This document shows, piece by piece, positions 27,304 to 35,470 of a DNA stretch of 64,000 bases. Source of the DNA: Marinimicrococcus flavescens (GTDB lineage: Bacteria; Pseudomonadota; Alphaproteobacteria; Geminicoccales; Geminicoccaceae). The notes below the pieces were generated by a model, which did not search any database, was not told the origin of the DNA, and saw nothing but the letters and a program-made list of their open reading frames with translations. How positions within the stretch are numbered: the stretch's first letter is position 1; the number at the start of each line of letters is the position of its first letter. A program made the position numbers and the translations under genes. The stretch is from NCBI GenBank assembly GCA_029211145.1, contig JARGEQ010000126.1, positions 186,001-250,000 of the forward strand, read 5' to 3'.

Positions 27304-28014
27304 ATGAGCGAACTGACGCGAGACGGGCTCGAGCGGCTGGCGGCGATCGGCACTGCCACGCTCTCCATGCAGCTCGTCAAGAGGGGCATCCGCCGGCATC
27401 TGATCGCCGGAGCGAGGCCGCTCATGCCCGGCCAGCGCATCGCCGGGCCCGCCTTCACCCTCCGTTTCATGCCCGGCCGCGAGGACGTGGCGACGCCCGA
27501 GAGCTACACCGCGGCCGGCGGCCTGCCCGAGGCGGTCGAGGCCGTGCCGGAGGGTGCGGTGGTGGTGATGGAATCGCACGGCGTGCTCTCCAGTGGCCTT
27601 CTGGGCGACATACTGTGCGACCGGCTGCGCATCCGGGGCGCGCGCGGTGCGGTGACCGACGGCGCCATGCGCGACATGCCGGGGCTGCGCCGGGTGGGCT
27701 GGCCGGTCTGGTGCGGCGGCCTCACTCCGCCGCCCTCCATCGGCGATCTCTACTTCGCCGGCTGGGGCATGCCGGTGGGCTGCGGCGGCACCGCGGTCTT
27801 CCCCGGCGACATCGTCGTGGCCGACGAGGACGGCGCCATCGTGGTTCCCGCCGGGCTGGCAGCGGCAGTGCTCGACGGCGCCGTCGCGCAGGACGCGTTC
27901 GAGCAATGGGTGATCGCCGAGGTCGCGGGTGGCCGCCCCGTCACCGGCCTCTACCCGCCCACGCCGGCCGCCGCCGAGGAATACGAGCGCCACCGGCAGA
28001 AGCTCCGCGGGTAG
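27304..28014 (+). CDS. RraA-like / HMG aldolase family protein
   Basis: A 236-residue member of the RraA/4-hydroxy-4-methyl-2-oxoglutarate aldolase fold. The start at 27304 follows AGGCGCAGGGAAA. Features are GTATLSMQLVKRGI near the N-terminus, PGQRIAGPAFTL, DILCDRLRIRGARGAVTDGAMRDMPGLR, whose GxxxRDxxxxR-like part is the divalent-metal site, and VFPGDIVVADEDGAIVVP. Members with this full motif are usually class II aldolases acting on pyruvate adducts rather than RNase E inhibitors. Neighbours do not identify the substrate. Confidence 0.85.
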   Translation: MSELTRDGLERLAAIGTATLSMQLVKRGIRRHLIAGARPLMPGQRIAGPAFTLRFMPGREDVATPESYTAAGGLPEAVEAVPEGAVVVMESHGVLSSGLLGDILCDRLRIRGARGAVTDGAMRDMPGLRRVGWPVWCGGLTPPPSIGDLYFAGWGMPVGCGGTAVFPGDIVVADEDGAIVVPAGLAAAVLDGAVAQDAFEQWVIAEVAGGRPVTGLYPPTPAAAEEYERHRQKLRG

Positions 28015-28187
28015 CTGGCGCCGCCGGAAGGCTGCAGGAGATGCTGCAGAGGGCACTGGCTCCCGGGCACCTCCTCGCCGATGATCCGGCGAGGCTTCGG
28101 AGCCCTGGCATCGGACGCCCGGGCGGGCGAGTCGGCCGGAAACCCGCTCCACGAGATTGCGCAATCGCCATGCCGGGAAGCTGATGG

Positions 28188-29057
28188 ATGGCTCATCCAG
28201 CCACGGGGACCGTCACCATCGCCGGAGCAGCGCTGCGCACCCGCCATGCCGGGCGCGGCGAGCCGGTCCTCCTGACGCACGGCGTGCCGGGGGATCTCGA
28301 GAGCCTCGCCCCCGTGGCGGACCTGCTGGCCGGGTCCTGCCACGCGGTGACGGTCTCGCTGCGGCACGCCGGCCCCGGGCCGCACGGCACGCGCGGCTTC
28401 GGGACCGCCGAGCAGCGGGAGGACATGCGCGATCTCATCCGCGCGCTGGGCCTCGGCCCCGTCCACCTCGTGGCATGGTCCTATTCGGCGCATGCCGCCA
28501 TGGCGCTGACCGCCGGCCATCCCGAGCTGGTGCGCTCGCTCATGGTGTTCGAGCCGGGCTTTGCGACCGAGGACCAAGGGGAGCTGGAGGCCGTGCAGCA
28601 GGACATGGGCGCCGCCTTCGGCCCGGTGTTCGCGGCCCTCGCCGAGGGGACGGCGGAGGATGCGCTGCGGCGCTCGATCGACGCCGCCGCGGGTGAGGAG
28701 GGATGGTTCGAGCGCCAGCCGGCGCGCATTCGCGCGGTGCACCGGCGCAACGCGCACATGCTGCCCCTTCTCCTGACCCAGTCCGCCCCGCTGCCCCTCG
28801 ACCGTCAGACCCTGGCCTCGATCGGGCGCCCCGTGACCGTGGCCTGGGGCACCTGCACGCGCCGATGCTATCGCATCGTCTCAAAGGCGGCCGCGCGGAC
28901 GATCCCGGCTGCAAGGGCCGTCAGCGTCGAGAGGGCCAATCACCTGCTGCCGGAAGCCGACCCCGGGGCCTTCGCCGGCGAGGTGGCGGCGCATCTTCGC
29001 TGGGCGGGCGGGCCTGCCGACCGCCCTCAGCCCGCCACGAGCAGCAGCAGCCCGTAG
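28188..29057 (+). CDS. Alpha/beta hydrolase
   Basis: A 289-residue hydrolase. The oxyanion region LLTHGVPGD is at about residue 29, the nucleophile elbow AWSYSAHAAM (Ser in the G/A-x-S-x-S/A turn) at about 97 and the catalytic His in RANHLLPEADP near 250. The usual acid position on strand 7 reads VAWGTCTRRCYRI without an Asp, so the triad acid may be elsewhere. No lipase or epoxide-specific motif was seen. A 173-bp gap separates it from the RraA-like gene. Its 3' end overlaps a decayed gene on the other strand. Confidence 0.8.
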   Translation: MAHPATGTVTIAGAALRTRHAGRGEPVLLTHGVPGDLESLAPVADLLAGSCHAVTVSLRHAGPGPHGTRGFGTAEQREDMRDLIRALGLGPVHLVAWSYSAHAAMALTAGHPELVRSLMVFEPGFATEDQGELEAVQQDMGAAFGPVFAALAEGTAEDALRRSIDAAAGEEGWFERQPARIRAVHRRNAHMLPLLLTQSAPLPLDRQTLASIGRPVTVAWGTCTRRCYRIVSKAAARTIPAARAVSVERANHLLPEADPGAFAGEVAAHLRWAGGPADRPQPATSSSSP

Positions 29058-29340
29058 CCGGCCGCACCGCCGGCGAAGGGGGCGAAGCGGCTCTCGCGCT
29101 CCTCGGGCAGCTCCTCCTTGAGGACGTTGAGCACGACGCCGCCGGCGAGAAGCCAGCGGGCGACCCTGTCCTGGCCCTTCCCGTCGTTCTGGCGCAGCCC
29201 CGTAGGCGCCGGTGAGAAAATGGGTGCTGCCGCAGGTCGTAGAGGGCGAAGGAGCCGGCATGGCGCCAGCGGCTGCGGAGTATGCCGCCCGAAAACCATA
29301 GCCGGTCGATGAGGACGTGGATCAGGGCGAGCAGGATCAT
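29027..29340 (-). pseudogene. Remnant of a membrane-protein gene
   Basis: An ATG at 29340 opens a hydrophobic start with LIHVLIDRLWFSGGI and SRWRHAGSFALYD, then the frame breaks. In another frame follow VARWLLAGGVVLNVLKEELPEERESRFAPF and AGYGLLLLVAG to a stop at 29027; the piece GGVVLNVLKEELPEERE is the most recognisable. I recall these as the two ends of a roughly 230-270 residue multi-helix membrane protein of unknown role found in proteobacteria and cyanobacteria. The middle helices are missing and the frames do not match, so it is a deletion remnant. It overlaps the convergent hydrolase by 31 bp. Confidence 0.55.
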
Positions 29341-29416
29341 CGGGCCTGCTCCCTTGCCGGCCGGGCCGCAGCCACGCTGGCTTGCAGCCCCTCCGGCAAG
29401 GAATGGCCCGCCTGCC

Positions 29417-30592
29417 TCAGCGGTTGCCGGCGGCGCGCACCTCCTCCGCGCTGCGGCCGACCAGCCGCGCGTAAAGCTCGGGGTCGGTGTCGCCTTCGGT
29501 GGAGAAGACCAGGATGCGGCTCTCGGGGCCCAGCCCCAGCCGCTCGCGCATGGCCGGGTCCTCGGCACAGGCGATGGCGCCGGCGAGCCCCGCCACCGCG
29601 GATTCGCCGGCCACTACCGGCAGGTCGCCGCTGACTCCGTCGGCGAGGAGGCGCATCACGGGTGCGGCCGCGGCGTCGGGGATCGCCATGAACCAGTCGG
29701 CGGCCGGCTCCAGCACCTTCCAGGCGATGAGCGAGGGCTCGCCGCAGGACAGGCCCGCCATCACCGTCTCCTCGGTGATGGCGACGCTGGTGACGGCGCG
29801 GGCGCGGGCGCTGGCCAGAAGGCAGGCGGCAAGCTCCGGCTCGACCACCACGAGGGCCGGCCGGCGGGTGTGGAAGCGGCGCCACGCGCGCATCGCCGCG
29901 GCAGCCGCGATGCCGCCCACCCCGCCCTGCACGAAGATGTGGGTGGGAGCCGCACCCGCCTGGTCGAGGGCCTCCTCGGCCATCACGGCATAGCCCTGCA
30001 TGACGTCCTTCGGCACCTCCTCGTAGCCCGGCCAGGACGTGTCGGAGACCACCTTCCAGCCCGCCAGCGCCGCATCCTCGGCGGCCTTGCGCACCGCGTC
30101 GTCATAGGTGCCGGGCACCCGCCGGACCTCGGCGCCGTAAGCCTCGATGGCGCGCCTGCGGCCCTCGCTTACCGCCTCGTGGATGTAGATCACGCAGCGG
30201 CAGCCGGCGCGCGCCGCCCCCCAGGCCACCGAGCGCCCGTGATTGCCGTCGGTGGCGCAGGTGACGGTGATGCCGGCACCGTGCCGCGCCACCAGCCGCT
30301 CGACCGCGTAGGCGCCGCCCAGCGCCTTGAAGCTGCCGAGGCCGAAGCGCCCGCCCTCGTCCTTGAGCAGCACCGCGCCCACGCCCATGGCGGCAGCGAG
30401 GCCGGCGAGCCTGTGCAGCGGCGTGGGCCCGTAACCCTCCCAGGCGCCGATGCTGCGGGCGGCCTCGGCGAGGCCCCCCTCGTCCAGCACGTCGAGCGCC
30501 TCGTCGGGCGGGACGGCGAGGTCGCGGCGCGACCCGGGATTGGCGAACAGCGCGTCGGCCGCGGGCCGGGCGTCGTGCGGGAGAAGAGCCAT
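29417..30592 (-). CDS. dpaL: Diaminopropionate ammonia-lyase
   Basis: A 391-residue PLP enzyme that splits 2,3-diaminopropionate into pyruvate and ammonia. The PLP lysine is in FGLGSFKALGGAYA near residue 60, the substrate loop is CATDGNHGRSVAWGA near 95, the phosphate-binding glycine loop is VQGGVGGIAAA near 210, and the C-terminus has ILVFSTEGDTDPELY. The start MALLPHDARP at 30592 fits the family better than the longer open frame upstream; the Shine-Dalgarno is weak. Single-gene unit on its strand. Confidence 0.9.
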   Translation of the reverse strand: MALLPHDARPAADALFANPGSRRDLAVPPDEALDVLDEGGLAEAARSIGAWEGYGPTPLHRLAGLAAAMGVGAVLLKDEGGRFGLGSFKALGGAYAVERLVARHGAGITVTCATDGNHGRSVAWGAARAGCRCVIYIHEAVSEGRRRAIEAYGAEVRRVPGTYDDAVRKAAEDAALAGWKVVSDTSWPGYEEVPKDVMQGYAVMAEEALDQAGAAPTHIFVQGGVGGIAAAAAMRAWRRFHTRRPALVVVEPELAACLLASARARAVTSVAITEETVMAGLSCGEPSLIAWKVLEPAADWFMAIPDAAAAPVMRLLADGVSGDLPVVAGESAVAGLAGAIACAEDPAMRERLGLGPESRILVFSTEGDTDPELYARLVGRSAEEVRAAGNR

Positions 30593-30791
30593 GATGCGTG
30601 CCGCTTTCGCAGGAGACGGAATGAGCCTGCCCCCGTTCTTGGCCGGCTGCGGCCGGCCTGTCCACCACCGGCCGGCGCTCCCGCCCGCAAGGGCGCCGCC
30701 GCCCCCGGCGAGCTGTCGAGTCATCCAGGCAGATCCGGGTCGCCCCCGGCAGACATGCTGCCGCTGCCGCTGACCTCGAAAGGCCGGCGGG

Positions 30792-30964
30792 GGCGCTGCG
30801 CGCGGCTTCGGCTTTTCTCCTTCCGTCCGTTGGCGGCGGTGCGTCTTGACCGGATCTTCATCTTCTTTCGCGATCCTGCCGGGGTGGAGATCCGCCAGTG
30901 GCCTGCCTGCCGGGCGCTGCCCTGAACCCCCGGAAGACAGAAGAACCTGGCCGCGCGCAGCGCC
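30792..30964. repeat. Dispersed inverted-repeat element
   Basis: Exact ends GGCGCTGCGCGCGG (30792-30805) and CCGCGCGCAGCGCC (30951-30964), 173 bp in all, with the core at about 30848-30887 (CGGATCTTCA, CTTTCGCGATCCTGCCGGGG). It sits in the 483-bp gap 30593-31075 between dpaL and the deacetylase-like gene, both read leftwards. Nothing else in that gap looks like a gene. The right end is 111 bp beyond the stop of the deacetylase-like gene. Confidence 0.77.
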
Positions 30965-31075
30965 TTGCGCGGCCCCGCCGACGGGCTTCCCGCTTCGCCC
31001 GGCGATCCGAAGGCCGTGGCGGCGGCGCTGGGCGGGCTGCTCGCCGAGGCCGCCGCCATGGCGGGACCGGCCGGC

Positions 31076-32107
31076 TCAGCCCGCTGCCTCGAAGCCCTGA
31101 AGCACGTTGACGGCATTGACGCCGATCGCCTCGACCGCATAGCCGCCCTCCATGACGAAGAGCGTCGGCAGGCGCAGGCCGGCGAGCCTGCTTCCATAGG
31201 CATGGAAGTCTGCGCTGGCGAGCTTGAAGTGCGAGATGGGGTCGCCCTCGAACGTGTCGACGCCCAGCGAGACCACCAATGCATCGGGGCGCCAGGCATC
31301 GATGCGCCGGTAGGCCTCCTCGAGCGCCTCCATCCACTTCCCGAAGCAGGTGCCCTGCGGCATCGGGTAGTTGAGGTTGAGCCCCTCGCCCGGTCCCTCC
31401 CCGCGCTCGTCCGCGTGCCCGAGGAAATAGGGAAACTCCTGGCGCGGGTCGGCGTGGAGCGAGGCGAACAGCACGTCGGCGCGGCGATAGAAGATCTCCT
31501 GGGTGCCGTTGCCGTGATGGTAGTCGACGTCCAGCACGGCCACCCTGGCGGCCCCGGCGTCGCGCAGCGCCTGGGCGGCGATGGCGGCGTTGTTCAAAAA
31601 GCAGTAGCCGCCATAGAGGTCGCTGGCGGCGTGGTGGCCGGGCGGGCGGCACAGGGCGAAGACGGCGCGCTCGCCGGCAGAGAGCCGGGCAGCACCGGTG
31701 AGCGCCACCTGCGCCGCGGCATAGGCCGCCTTCCAGGTGCCGGCGGTGATCGGCGTTGCGGCGTCGAAGCACCAATAGCCCAGCCGCCCCTCGATGGCGT
31801 CGGGCTCCAGCGCGCGCAGGCGGCGCACCGGCCAGGTGTAGGGCAGCGCGTCGTGGGAGAAGCCTGCCGCCTGCCAGGCGTCCCAGGCGGTGGCCAGGAA
31901 CTCGACCAGGGCCGGCGCGTGGACCCGCTCGATGGGGGCCCGGCCGAAATCCTGCGGCGGCTCGACCGGCCCGAGCTTTTGCGAGCGCACCCGCTCGAGG
32001 ATCATCCGGGCGCGGCGCGGCATCTCGAAACAGGGCACGATCTTCCCGTCGCAAAGCTCGGCTTTGCCGTCCTGGTGGCGGTGATCGTCGCTGAAGATGG
32101 TGAGCAT
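31076..32107 (-). CDS. Histone deacetylase family protein, acetylpolyamine amidohydrolase-like
   Basis: A 343-residue zinc deacetylase. Family signatures are CRPPGHHA at about residue 155 (catalytic His pair), GGYCFLNNAAIAAQ, VAVLDVDYHHGNGTQE with the zinc Asp and His, and LVVSLGVDTFEGDP with the second zinc Asp region. In Pseudomonas and other bacteria, proteins of this subgroup remove acetyl groups from acetylpolyamines such as acetylputrescine, allowing their use as carbon and nitrogen sources. A polyamine-type oxidase and ABC transporter occur at 54925-60227, but they are too distant to prove linkage. Confidence 0.88.
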   Translation of the reverse strand: MLTIFSDDHRHQDGKAELCDGKIVPCFEMPRRARMILERVRSQKLGPVEPPQDFGRAPIERVHAPALVEFLATAWDAWQAAGFSHDALPYTWPVRRLRALEPDAIEGRLGYWCFDAATPITAGTWKAAYAAAQVALTGAARLSAGERAVFALCRPPGHHAASDLYGGYCFLNNAAIAAQALRDAGAARVAVLDVDYHHGNGTQEIFYRRADVLFASLHADPRQEFPYFLGHADERGEGPGEGLNLNYPMPQGTCFGKWMEALEEAYRRIDAWRPDALVVSLGVDTFEGDPISHFKLASADFHAYGSRLAGLRLPTLFVMEGGYAVEAIGVNAVNVLQGFEAAG

Positions 32108-32199
32108 CTGCCCTCCTTGCGCATGGCCTCGCTTGGCTTGCGGGCCGGGCTGGCATTAATACGCAAGCGCCGCCCGGAAAAGCCGGGGGCGATCGGAGG

Positions 32200-33150
32200 A
32201 TGGGCTTGCCGCGTTTCATCATCGCCAGCCGCTTCAAGAATGTCGCCGACCGGATGCCGGGGCTCGAGCGCGCGATCTGGCGCAGCGAGGCCGGGCTGCT
32301 CGACCTTTTGTGGGGCAGCGCCCGGCGCCTTTCGCCGGACCGCGCCTCGGACCTGGGCTGCCGGGTCGGCCGGCTGTTCGGGGTGCGCTCGCGCAAGAAC
32401 CGCCATGTGCTGGCCAATCTCGCCACCGCCTTCCCCGACTGGCCGAAGGCGCGCGTCGAGCAGGTGGCACGCAGCTCGTGGGGCGAGGTCGGGCGCACCG
32501 TCGCCGAGTTCCCCCATCTGGCGGCCATCGCCGGCGAGCCGGAGCGGGCGCAGATCGTCGATCTGGGCGGCATCGAGGCGGTGAAGGCCTCGGGTCGCCC
32601 CGCCATCTTCGTGGCGCCGCACCTCGCCAACTGGAACCTGCTGCCGATTGCCGCGGTGCGCTCGGGCGTGCCGCTCTCGGCCCTCTACAGCCCGCAGTCC
32701 AACCCCTTCATCGACGAGCGCATCAAGGAAAGCCAGAGGGCCCTGCGCTGCCGGCTGATCGCCGTGGAGGACGGCAGGGGGATGCTCAAGGACCTTAAGG
32801 AGGGCCGCAGCATAGGCCTCTTGATGGACCAGCGCTTCGATGCCGGCGAGATGATCCCCTTTTTCGGGCATCCGGCGGCAACGCCGGTGGCGCCGGCGCG
32901 GCTCGCAGTCAAGCTCGGCATCCCGTTCGTGCCGTGCCGGGTGGAGCGGCTCGAGGGAGCGCATTTCAGAGTGAGCATTCACCCGCCGGTGCAGCCCGAC
33001 TCGAGCCTCGAGCCGCGCATGGCCGCGCGCTCGATGGTAGAGCAGGTCAACCACCTCTTCGAGGCCTGGATTCGTGCCGCGCCCGAGCAGTGGCTGTGCG
33101 CCAAGCGCCGCTGGCCCAAGGCTTCTCCTGTCGGCGGGGAGACGGCGTGA
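32200..33150 (+). CDS. LpxL/HtrB-type lipid A acyltransferase homologue with altered active site
   Basis: A 316-residue membrane-associated acyltransferase that should add a secondary acyl chain to lipid A. It has an N-terminal hydrophobic region, VRSRKNRHVLANLATAFPDW, HLANWNLLPIAAV near residue 142, GMLKDLKEGRSIGLLMDQR and a final AAPEQWLCAKRRW. The catalytic motif of this family is His-x4-Glu/Asp, normally HxxNWE. Here it reads HLANWN, so the acidic residue is Asn. Either catalysis is impaired or the subgroup works differently. The next gene (ELM1-like) begins two bases after the stop, a strong sign of joint function in the envelope. Confidence 0.82.
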   Translation: MGLPRFIIASRFKNVADRMPGLERAIWRSEAGLLDLLWGSARRLSPDRASDLGCRVGRLFGVRSRKNRHVLANLATAFPDWPKARVEQVARSSWGEVGRTVAEFPHLAAIAGEPERAQIVDLGGIEAVKASGRPAIFVAPHLANWNLLPIAAVRSGVPLSALYSPQSNPFIDERIKESQRALRCRLIAVEDGRGMLKDLKEGRSIGLLMDQRFDAGEMIPFFGHPAATPVAPARLAVKLGIPFVPCRVERLEGAHFRVSIHPPVQPDSSLEPRMAARSMVEQVNHLFEAWIRAAPEQWLCAKRRWPKASPVGGETA

Positions 33151-33151
33151 G

Positions 33152-34387
33152 ATGAGCGAGACGATGGAGCAGCCCGCCACCGGCACGACCGCCTCGGCAC
33201 GCCCGCCGCGCACCTGGCTGATGATGGGCCACAAGGCCGGCGACAACTCGCAGATCCTGGCGCTGGCCGAGGCGCTGGGCTGGCCGTTCGAGATAAAAAA
33301 TCTCGTCTATCGCCCCACCGAGCTGATGACGAACCTGTTTGCCGGCCCCACGCTCATGGGGCTGGTGAAGGATAGATCCAGCCCGCTCGAGCCGCCCTGG
33401 CCCGAGCTCGTGATCTCCGCCGGAAGGCGCAACGAGCCGCTGGTGCGCTGGATCCAGCTCCAGGCGGGCGGGCCCTCGAAGGTCAAGCTCGTCCATGTGG
33501 GCCGGCCCTGGGCGCTGCACGAGTGCTTCGATCTCATCGTCACCACGCCGCAATACCGCCTGCCCGACAAGCCCAACATCCTGCAGAACGAGGCGCCGCT
33601 GCAGCGGGTCAACGCGGAGCGGCTGGAGGAGGCAGCGGCCCTTTGGGGCCCGCGCCTCGCCCACCTGCCCCGCCCGCTGATCTCGGTGAGCATGGGCGGC
33701 AATGCCGGGCCCTACAGCCTCGACCGCGAGAACGGTGCCCTGCTCGGCCACTGGGCCAGCCGCATGGCCAAGGAGCTGGGCGGCTCGCTGCTGGTGACCA
33801 CCAGCGCCCGCACGCCCAGAAAAGCCGCCGACGCGCTGGAGGCGGCCCTGGACGTGCCCTCCTTCGTCTATCGCTGGCGGAAGGACGATCCGGAGAACCC
33901 CTATTTCGGCTTCCTGGCGCTGGCCGACCGGCTGATCGTGACCGGCGACAGCATGTCGATGCTGGCGGAGGCCTGCGTGACGCGAAAGCCGGTCTACATC
34001 TTCGATCTCGCCCGCGGACCCGGCTCCAGCCGCCCGCCCCCGCCCGAGGACGGCTCGATTCCCGGCCGCACGCTCATGGAGCGCCTGGCCGACATCCGCC
34101 TCCAGCCCATCGTCTACCGCATCGGCATGATCACCGGGCCAAAGCGCCTGACCCGCGACGTGCGCCTCATCCATGCACGGCAGGTCAAGGAGGGCCGCGC
34201 CGTCTGGCTCGGGCAGGACTGGCCGGAGAGCGCCGAAAAAGCGCCGCCGCTGGGGGACGTGGAGCGGGCGGCTGCTGCCGTGCGGGCGCTGTTCGATCCG
34301 GTGCGAGGGGCGCGGGCGGAGGAGAACAAGGCGCAGATCACGACGCCGCCGATCCTCCCGGAGGCGGTCCGGCGGCTGTTTCAGTAG
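33152..34387 (+). CDS. Mitochondrial fission ELM1 family protein (GT-B-like)
   Basis: A 411-residue protein. The start at 33152 was chosen because it follows directly on the upstream stop. ELM1-family features are TWLMMGHKAGDNSQILALAEALGWPFEIKNLVY (key: HKAGDNSQ), LVISAGRRNEP, KLVHVGRPW, the ISVSMGGNAGPYSLD loop, and ADRLIVTGDSMSMLAEACVTRKPVYIFDL near residue 270. In bacteria the function is not established; the layout resembles glycosyltransferases of the GT-B fold, and the coupling with an LpxL-like acyltransferase suggests a step in lipopolysaccharide or glycolipid assembly. Confidence 0.85.
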   Translation: MSETMEQPATGTTASARPPRTWLMMGHKAGDNSQILALAEALGWPFEIKNLVYRPTELMTNLFAGPTLMGLVKDRSSPLEPPWPELVISAGRRNEPLVRWIQLQAGGPSKVKLVHVGRPWALHECFDLIVTTPQYRLPDKPNILQNEAPLQRVNAERLEEAAALWGPRLAHLPRPLISVSMGGNAGPYSLDRENGALLGHWASRMAKELGGSLLVTTSARTPRKAADALEAALDVPSFVYRWRKDDPENPYFGFLALADRLIVTGDSMSMLAEACVTRKPVYIFDLARGPGSSRPPPPEDGSIPGRTLMERLADIRLQPIVYRIGMITGPKRLTRDVRLIHARQVKEGRAVWLGQDWPESAEKAPPLGDVERAAAAVRALFDPVRGARAEENKAQITTPPILPEAVRRLFQ

Positions 34388-34395
34388 GCCACGCT

Positions 34396-34575
34396 GAGAG
34401 ACGGGCGCTCCGGCCGGGACCGACGATGGTTAAAGCCGGGGACACCGCACAGATTTAGCCTTCACGGCCGCAACGACGCCGGATCGAGAGACGGGCGCTC
34501 CGGCCGGGACCGACGATGGTTAAAGCCGGGGACACCGCACAGATTTAGCCTTCACGGCCGCAACGACGCCGGATC
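34396..34575. repeat. Perfect 90-bp tandem duplication
   Basis: Positions 34396-34485 and 34486-34575 are identical. Each unit contains GGTTAAAGCCGGGGACACC, which is a variant inverted match to the 33-bp repeats at 34655-34720. The pattern GGTTAAA-CCGGGGACACC resembles ends often seen beside REP-associated (RAYT, IS200-like) elements. It starts nine bases after the ELM1-like stop. The gap 34388-34860 contains no gene. Confidence 0.85.
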
Positions 34576-34654
34576 GGGAGCGCATGCGATGCCTTCCGGG
34601 AGCACCGCGTCGTTGCTGGCTTGTGCGCAGCCGCAGCTGCCTGTGGGAGATGGC

Positions 34655-34720
34655 TAAATTAGGCGGGTGTCCCCGGATTTAACCATATAAATTAGGCGGG
34701 TGTCCCCGGATTTAACCATA
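34655..34720. repeat. Perfect 33-bp tandem repeat, two copies
   Basis: Positions 34655-34687 and 34688-34720 are identical; each contains AGGCGGGTGTCCCCGGATTT and ends AACCATA. In reverse complement this reads TATGGTTAAATCCGGGGACA, matching the GGTTAAAGCCGGGGACA part of the 90-bp units. Together with them it makes a 325-bp inverted structure with both sides duplicated, which looks like a non-autonomous mobile element or the scar of one. No transposase gene is present. Confidence 0.85.
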
Positions 34721-34860
34721 CAGTTATGCCGTGTGGTCACAAGCTTATCGGAGCGGGCAAGCGTGCGAAGCGTACCGTGAGGCCATGGCTTCGATCTGCC
34801 GTCTGTAGCCGTCATCCGATGCGGGTATAGGCTGTACCACGCGCAAACCCCCGGCTCTGA

Positions 34861-35157
34861 CTATGCGGATGGGACGGCGGCGCGCTGCGGCAGCCGCTCC
34901 AGCGCCTCGCCTAGCTCCGCGCGCGCCAGGTCGAGCTCCCAGGTCTTCTGCAGGTTCATCCAAAGGTCCGGCGTTGTGCCGAACCAGCGGGCGAGGCGCA
35001 GTGCCGTATCGGCGGTGATGTTGCGCTTGCCGGCGATGATCTGGCTGATCCGGTTGGGCGGCACGTCGATCAGGCGGGCGAGCTCCGCGGCGCTCATGCC
35101 CAGCTCGTCGAGCTCGTCGGCCAGAATCTCGCCCGGATGGATGGGTGTGCGGGCCAT
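34861..35157 (-). CDS. higA: HigA-family antitoxin
   Basis: A 98-residue helix-turn-helix antitoxin. The start MARTPIHPGEILADELDELGM is the standard HigA opening. The HTH follows (SAAELARLIDVP, NRISQIIAGKRNITADTALRLARWFG), and the C-terminal part TTPDLWMNLQKTWELDLA binds the toxin. It begins 12 bases after the end of higB, the normal toxin-first order. HigA usually represses its own operon; a palindrome upstream of higB is listed separately. Confidence 0.93.
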   Translation of the reverse strand: MARTPIHPGEILADELDELGMSAAELARLIDVPPNRISQIIAGKRNITADTALRLARWFGTTPDLWMNLQKTWELDLARAELGEALERLPQRAAVPSA

Positions 35158-35169
35158 GATTCCCCTCGT

Positions 35170-35454
35170 CTAGTGATAGTCCACGATCTCGACGTTCTCG
35201 GGACCGTCCGCGCTGCCGGGCCACTCGAAGCAGACGCGCCACTGATCGTTGATCCGGATACTGTATTGCCCTTGTCGATCACCCCGCAGGGCTTCCAGGC
35301 GGCTTCCGGGCAATTGCCGCAGATTGCCAAGGCCGGTCGCTGCTTCGAGGATACGCAAACGCTTCTCGGCCTGCCGCCGGAACGCCTCAAACTGCGGCAC
35401 CCAGGCACCACCCGCAAAGCGCTCCGTTCTCTTGTCGCGGTGGCTCCGGATCGT
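35170..35454 (-). CDS. higB: HigB-family toxin with ACG in place of the start codon
   Basis: Family members begin MIRSxRDxRTERF. Here the same frame reads ACG-ATC-CGG, i.e. TIRSHRDKRTERF, so the expected ATG is ACG at 35454-35452. From there 94 codons give a complete RelE-superfamily toxin: RRQAEKRLRILEAAT, LPGSRLEALRGDRQGQYSIRINDQWRVCF (key: INDQWRVCF) and VEIVDYH at the end. The only other in-frame starts are a distant ATG at 35634 and an internal GTG at 35400 that would remove the first 18 residues. Either translation begins weakly at ACG or the toxin is silenced. The protein cleaves ribosome-bound mRNA in studied relatives. Confidence 0.75.
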   Translation of the reverse strand, partial: TIRSHRDKRTERFAGGAWVPQFEAFRRQAEKRLRILEAATGLGNLRQLPGSRLEALRGDRQGQYSIRINDQWRVCFEWPGSADGPENVEIVDYH

Positions 35455-35470
35455 ATTGGAAGATGGCCAG

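Noticed and set aside
34396..34720. CRISPR array
   Set aside because: Direct repeats are adjacent without spacers, only two copies each, and no cas gene is present.
34745..35242. A 165-codon frame overlapping higA
   Set aside because: It is a shifted shadow of HigA; the correct frame has the full HigA family sequence.
35398..35400. GTG as the true start of higB
   Set aside because: It would delete the conserved first 18 residues of the toxin that are still encoded upstream in frame.
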